From the NCBI RefSeq assembly GCF_037482845.1, contig NZ_JBBHJW010000007.1, forward strand, positions 124,001 to 188,000: DNA of 64,000 nucleotides, given 5' to 3'. The DNA comes from Paucibacter_B soli (lineage in GTDB: Bacteria > Pseudomonadota > Gammaproteobacteria > Burkholderiales > Burkholderiaceae_C). Within the stretch, counting starts at the first letter, position 1. Each line of letters opens with the position of its first letter. The translations under genes were made by a program, and so were the position numbers. The notes beneath the pieces were generated by a model that did no database searches, was not told where the DNA came from, and saw only the letters and a list, made by a program, of their open reading frames with translations. This document shows positions 60,787 through 64,000 of the stretch, piece by piece.

Positions 60787-61827
60787 TTGACCCTGCAGGC
60801 CACCGTCTCGCTGGATTGGGTGCACACCGTGTTGGCCGCCGCCGCCCGGCTGGGGGTGCCGTCCGAGGCCGTGCTGGCGGCCGCGCGCATTCCGGCGGCG
60901 GAGCTGGCGGCTCAGCAGCGCTGGCCCATCGACCAGGTGACGAGGCTGTGGCGCGCCGCCGTGCAGTGCACACAGGATCCCGGCTTCGGCCTCAAGGCCG
61001 GCGCGCAGGTGGGGCCGGCCAGCTTTGCGGTACTGGGCGAGGCCCTGCGCGCCTCGGCCAGCTTGCGCGAGGCCATCGCCCTGGTGCAGAAATACCAGCG
61101 CCTGATCAGCGACGGCGCGCGCCTGCAGATCATTGCCGGCGGGCAGTCCAGCTGGGTGGTCTACCACCCACGCCAGGGCACGCTGGCCTACAGCCCGCAT
61201 CAGATCGAGGCCGTGCTGGCCGCCGTGGTCAGCTTTGCGCGCGCCGTCACCGGCCGCCAGGGCGGGCGGACGCTGCTGCGCCCGCTGAAGCTGCAATTCA
61301 ACCAGCCCGCCATCGGCCCCCTGGCCGCTTACCAGCAGCTGTTCCGTTGCCCGGTGGCCTTCGACCAGGCCTTCAGTGGCGTGCTGTTCGACAACGCCCT
61401 GCTCGACGCGCCCCTGCCCCAGGCCGACGCACAGCAGTCGCATGCCCAGCGCCGGCTCGCCGCCGCTCGCCTGGCCGAGCTCTCCAGCCCCGCCCAGCTG
61501 TCCCAAGAGCTGCGCCGCTGGATCGCCGCGCAGCTGCAGCAAGGCCGGCTGCCCGCGCGCGCGCAGGCCGCCCAGGCCCTGGCCCTGAGCCCGCGCACGC
61601 TGGCCAGGCGCATGGCCGCCGCCGAGCCGCCGCTGGACTTCAGCCGCCTGCTCGACGAGGCCCGCCGCGATGCCGCCCTGCAGGCCGTGGCCCGCAGCGC
61701 CCAGCCGCTCGCCGAGATCGGCCAGTTGCTGGGTTTCGCCGAGCCCAGCACCTTCTGGCGCGCCTTCAGGCGCTGGACCGGGAGCACACCGGGGGCGTGG
61801 CGGGAGCAGCGTCGGAAACGGCCGTGA
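60787..61827 (+). CDS. AraC-family transcriptional regulator with TTG start
   Basis: 346 residues. The start is TTG at 60787, chosen because GGAGGA stands 8 nt upstream and no in-frame ATG or GTG precedes conserved sequence. The N-terminal domain of about 220 residues is of the Arabinose_bd type (WVHTVLAAAARLGVPSEAVL), and the C-terminal HTH region is at about 250-340 (ALALSPRTLARRMA and IGQLLGFAEPSTFWRAFRRW). It is divergent from the flavoprotein/ThDP pair, which it probably controls. Confidence 0.87.
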   Translation: MTLQATVSLDWVHTVLAAAARLGVPSEAVLAAARIPAAELAAQQRWPIDQVTRLWRAAVQCTQDPGFGLKAGAQVGPASFAVLGEALRASASLREAIALVQKYQRLISDGARLQIIAGGQSSWVVYHPRQGTLAYSPHQIEAVLAAVVSFARAVTGRQGGRTLLRPLKLQFNQPAIGPLAAYQQLFRCPVAFDQAFSGVLFDNALLDAPLPQADAQQSHAQRRLAAARLAELSSPAQLSQELRRWIAAQLQQGRLPARAQAAQALALSPRTLARRMAAAEPPLDFSRLLDEARRDAALQAVARSAQPLAEIGQLLGFAEPSTFWRAFRRWTGSTPGAWREQRRKRP

Positions 61828-61879
61828 GCGCAGCACGACAAAGGCGCCACGGCAGCCCGCCCCCGTATAGTTGCCGCTC

Positions 61880-63436
61880 ATGCACCCCGCATCCACCCGC
61901 AGCATGCAGGCGCTAGCGCGGCGCCTGGTGTTCGACGCGCTGCCCCAGCCGCTCGCGATGGTGCGCCTGGCCGACGATGGCGTGGTCGACGCCAACCCGG
62001 CGCTGCTGCAACTGCTGGGTCTGCCGCGCGAGCAGGTGCTGGGCCAGCGCCTGGATGCGTTGGGCCTGCCAGGCAGCCAGCTCCTGCTGAAGGCGAGCGA
62101 ACCGCTGGAGCTGCGACATGCCGCGCCCGACGGGCGAGAGCAATGGCTGCTCTGGTCGGCCAGCGGGCTGGATGGCGAAGGCACGCTGCTGCTTGTGTCC
62201 GGCACCGACATCAGCGCGCGCAAGCGCGAGGAGCTGGATCTGCGCCGCAGCGAGCGCAGCTTCTTTGCCCTCTTCGACGCGGCGCCGCTGCCGATGTCCT
62301 ATTCGCCCCTGCGGCCTGGCCTGGGCGAGAGCTTCTGGAACCAGGCCTGGTACCAGGCCTTCGGTTATGCGCCAGGCAGCAAGGAAGGCCAGGGCGGCAA
62401 CCGCTTCGGCTTCTGGCTGGAACCCGCGGAACGCCAACGCTATGCCGAGGATCTCTTGCGCAGCCCCGAGGTGCTGGAGCGCGAGGTGCGGCTGCGCCAT
62501 GCCGACGGCAGCGTGCGCGACTGCCTGCTGTCGGGGCGTTATGTCGAGGTCGGCGGCGACCGCAAGGTGCTGACCAGCTACCGCGACATCACCGAGCTGC
62601 TGCGCGCGCAGCGTGCGCTGCAGGAGCTCAACCAGAGCCTGGAGATGCGCGTGCAGGCGCGCACCCAGGAGCTGGTGCGCAGCGAGAAACTGGCCGCGCT
62701 GGGCAGCCTGGTGGCCGGGGTGGCGCATGAACTCAACACGCCCATAGGCAATGCCCTGCTGATGGCCAGCACGTTGGCGGACCAGCGCAGCGGCTTCGAG
62801 CTGGCGCTGCAGGCGGGCCTGCGCAAATCGCAGCTGCAGCAGTTTCTGGGCGAGCTGGCGGCGGGCACCGAGCTGCTGCTGCACAGCCTGGAGCGGGCCA
62901 GCAAGCTGATCGTCAGCTTCAAGCAGGTGGCGGTGTCGCAGTCGGACTACCAGCGCCGCGAGTTTGCGCTCGCCGCGGTGGTGCACGAAACCAGCCTGAG
63001 CCTGCTGCCGACCCTGCGTCCGCGTGGCATCACGCTGGACCAGCGGGTGGATGCGCGGCTGCAGCTGGACAGCTACCCCGGGCCGCTGGTGCAGCTGCTG
63101 ATCGGCCTGGTGACGAATGCGGCCCAGCATGGCTTTCCCGAGGGCGGGCCCGGCCATATCAGCATCGAGGCCGAGGCCGCAGGCCCCGAGGCCCTGACGC
63201 TGTGGGTACGCGACAACGGCGTGGGCATGTCGGCCGCCCATCTTGCGCGCGCCTTCGATCCCTTCTTCACCACCAAACTCGGCCAGGGCGGCTCGGGCCT
63301 GGGCCTGCACATCGCCTACAACCTCGTGACCGGCCTGCTGGGCGGCCAGATCGCGCTCAGCAGCACGCCCGGCCAGGGCCTCAGCGTGGAGCTGCGGCTG
63401 CCGCGCTGCGCGCCGCCGGGGCCGCCGCATGCTTGA
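61880..63436 (+). CDS. PAS-PAS sensor histidine kinase
   Basis: 518 residues from the ATG at 61880. Two PAS domains lie at about 15-120 and 130-245. A coiled-coil linker (ELNQSLEMRVQARTQELVRS) leads to the phosphorylation region, with His in GVAHELNTPIGNALL near 288, and an HATPase domain with intact N box (LVTNAAQHGF), DNGVGM and GSGLGLHIAYNL. The AHELNTPIGN form and long insertion place it with cytoplasmic kinases that lack receivers. There is no membrane segment. No response regulator gene is adjacent, so it is an orphan. Confidence 0.9.
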   Translation: MHPASTRSMQALARRLVFDALPQPLAMVRLADDGVVDANPALLQLLGLPREQVLGQRLDALGLPGSQLLLKASEPLELRHAAPDGREQWLLWSASGLDGEGTLLLVSGTDISARKREELDLRRSERSFFALFDAAPLPMSYSPLRPGLGESFWNQAWYQAFGYAPGSKEGQGGNRFGFWLEPAERQRYAEDLLRSPEVLEREVRLRHADGSVRDCLLSGRYVEVGGDRKVLTSYRDITELLRAQRALQELNQSLEMRVQARTQELVRSEKLAALGSLVAGVAHELNTPIGNALLMASTLADQRSGFELALQAGLRKSQLQQFLGELAAGTELLLHSLERASKLIVSFKQVAVSQSDYQRREFALAAVVHETSLSLLPTLRPRGITLDQRVDARLQLDSYPGPLVQLLIGLVTNAAQHGFPEGGPGHISIEAEAAGPEALTLWVRDNGVGMSAAHLARAFDPFFTTKLGQGGSGLGLHIAYNLVTGLLGGQIALSSTPGQGLSVELRLPRCAPPGPPHA

Positions 63437-63607
63437 TGCGCGTCGCGGCAGGCGGGCGAAGCGTCCAGGCCAGAATTGGCTGCACCGGTGTCTGGGAACC
63501 GGCACATAGCGGCCTGTCGATTCGGTGACGATCAGGCCGCCCGTGCCAGCTCGCCGCAAACGCGCGCAACCGGACCAAGGTCCACAGATGCTTGGCGATG
63601 CCCCATG

Positions 63608-63633
63608 AAAAAGGGCCGCTACTGCGGCCCTTT
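63608..63633 (-). terminator. Rho-independent terminator of aspS
   Basis: Arms 63610-63619 and 63624-63633 pair perfectly over 10 bp with a TACT loop. Read leftward the stem runs into TTTTT (63613-63609). It follows the aspS stop by about 25 bp. Confidence 0.8.
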
Positions 63634-63657
63634 GGGAAGTTAGCGAACAGCCGCAGC

Positions 63658-64000
63658 TCAGGCCGCCGCAGCCCCCGCATTGCGCAGGCGGATATGCAAC
63701 TCGCGCAGCTGCTTCTCGTCGACGTTGGAAGGTGCGCCGGTCAGCAGGCATTGGGCGCGCTGGGTCTTGGGGAAGGCGATCACGTCGCGGATCGAATCGG
63801 CCTTGGTCATCAGCGTCACCAGGCGATCCAGGCCGAAGGCCAGGCCGCCGTGCGGGGGCGCGCCGTATTGCAGCGCGTCCAGCAGGAAGCCGAACTTGAC
63901 CTGCGCGTCTTCCTTGCTGATCTTGAGGGCGTCGAACACCTTGCTCTGCACCTCGGCGCGGTGGATACGGATCGAGCCGCCGCCGAGTTCCCAGCCATTG
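63658..64000 (-). CDS. aspS: Aspartyl-tRNA synthetase, C-terminal end (truncated by the window)
   Basis: 114 complete codons are visible; the frame is open to base 64000, so the gene continues outside. It reads NGWELGGGSIRIH, then FGFLLDALQYGAPPHGGLAFGLDRLVTLM (core GAPPHGGLAFGLDR), then DVIAFPKTQRAQCLLTGAPS. These are class II motif 3 and the C-terminus of AspRS, whose motif 3 arginine binds ATP. It charges tRNA-Asp (or Asp/Asn if non-discriminating). Confidence 0.96.
   Translation of the reverse strand, partial: NGWELGGGSIRIHRAEVQSKVFDALKISKEDAQVKFGFLLDALQYGAPPHGGLAFGLDRLVTLMTKADSIRDVIAFPKTQRAQCLLTGAPSNVDEKQLRELHIRLRNAGAAAA

Noticed and set aside
61913..63751. 612-codon minus-strand frame opposite the PAS kinase
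   Set aside because: Shadow of the kinase gene; only the 11-residue TESTG segment outside the kinase looked notable and is reported separately with low interest.

Overview
This is a GC-rich, densely coded bacterial window with two truncated ends: the C-terminal part of a TamB-type translocation protein at the left and the C-terminal part of aspartyl-tRNA synthetase at the right. Gene content and style (TamB, FbpBC-type transport, a HutF/HutG-type histidine pathway, many sensor kinases, GGDEF and AraC proteins, very short gaps, ATGA overlaps) suggest a betaproteobacterium of the order Burkholderiales, perhaps near Roseateles, Rubrivivax or Pelomonas. That placement is inference; there is no rRNA here to test it.

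Layout. 1-3738 tamB; 3802-3876 tRNA-Arg(CCT) with a perfect palindrome on its CCA end; 3955-7172 a small coiled-coil membrane protein and a divergent iron-type ABC permease/ATPase pair; 7368-11519 housekeeping genes (S41 protease, MoeB-like, LOG-like, arginase); 11580-13941 divergent DUF429 and S10 carboxypeptidase genes; 14049-17483 a tandem pair of TPR-GGDEF proteins; 17493-27117 a chemoreceptor plus the complete histidine utilisation locus. In that locus hutC-D-I-G-F run left and hutU-H run right from one divergent promoter region carrying a HutC-type operator.

27101-37560 is a five-gene, translationally linked signalling operon read leftward: a 2060-residue TPR/six-GAF hybrid histidine kinase, a second membrane hybrid kinase, a free HPt protein, a receiver-nucleotide cyclase, and a membrane protein with a cyclic-nucleotide-binding domain. 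As laid out it could run from sensing through phosphorelay to cyclic nucleotide and effector. It is the best candidate here for an undescribed self-contained system. Next comes a NitT/TauT-type ABC operon (37715-40434) whose permease and ATPase genes are separated by a 216-bp mosaic of palindromes. That mosaic is itself an open frame joined to both neighbours by overlapping or abutting stop/start codons. A lone periplasmic binding protein follows.

41560-54216 holds two leftward operons: an ABC/FtsX/HlyD export trio behind a perfect FNR-type site, and eight overlapping or closely spaced genes (bile-acid-type symporter, two SDR-fold enzymes, a cytochrome c/beta-propeller fusion, MFS transporter, NudB-like hydrolase, EEP-family nuclease/phosphatase, phospholipase D-like synthase) divergent from an AraC regulator. 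55390-63436 holds a degenerate kinase-like TPR protein, a ThDP enzyme, a KstD-like flavoprotein, a second AraC regulator with a TTG start, and a PAS-PAS histidine kinase. No CRISPR array, rRNA, complete insertion sequence, prophage or replication origin was seen. Apart from the palindrome mosaic (213 bp), gaps between genes are under about 200 bp.
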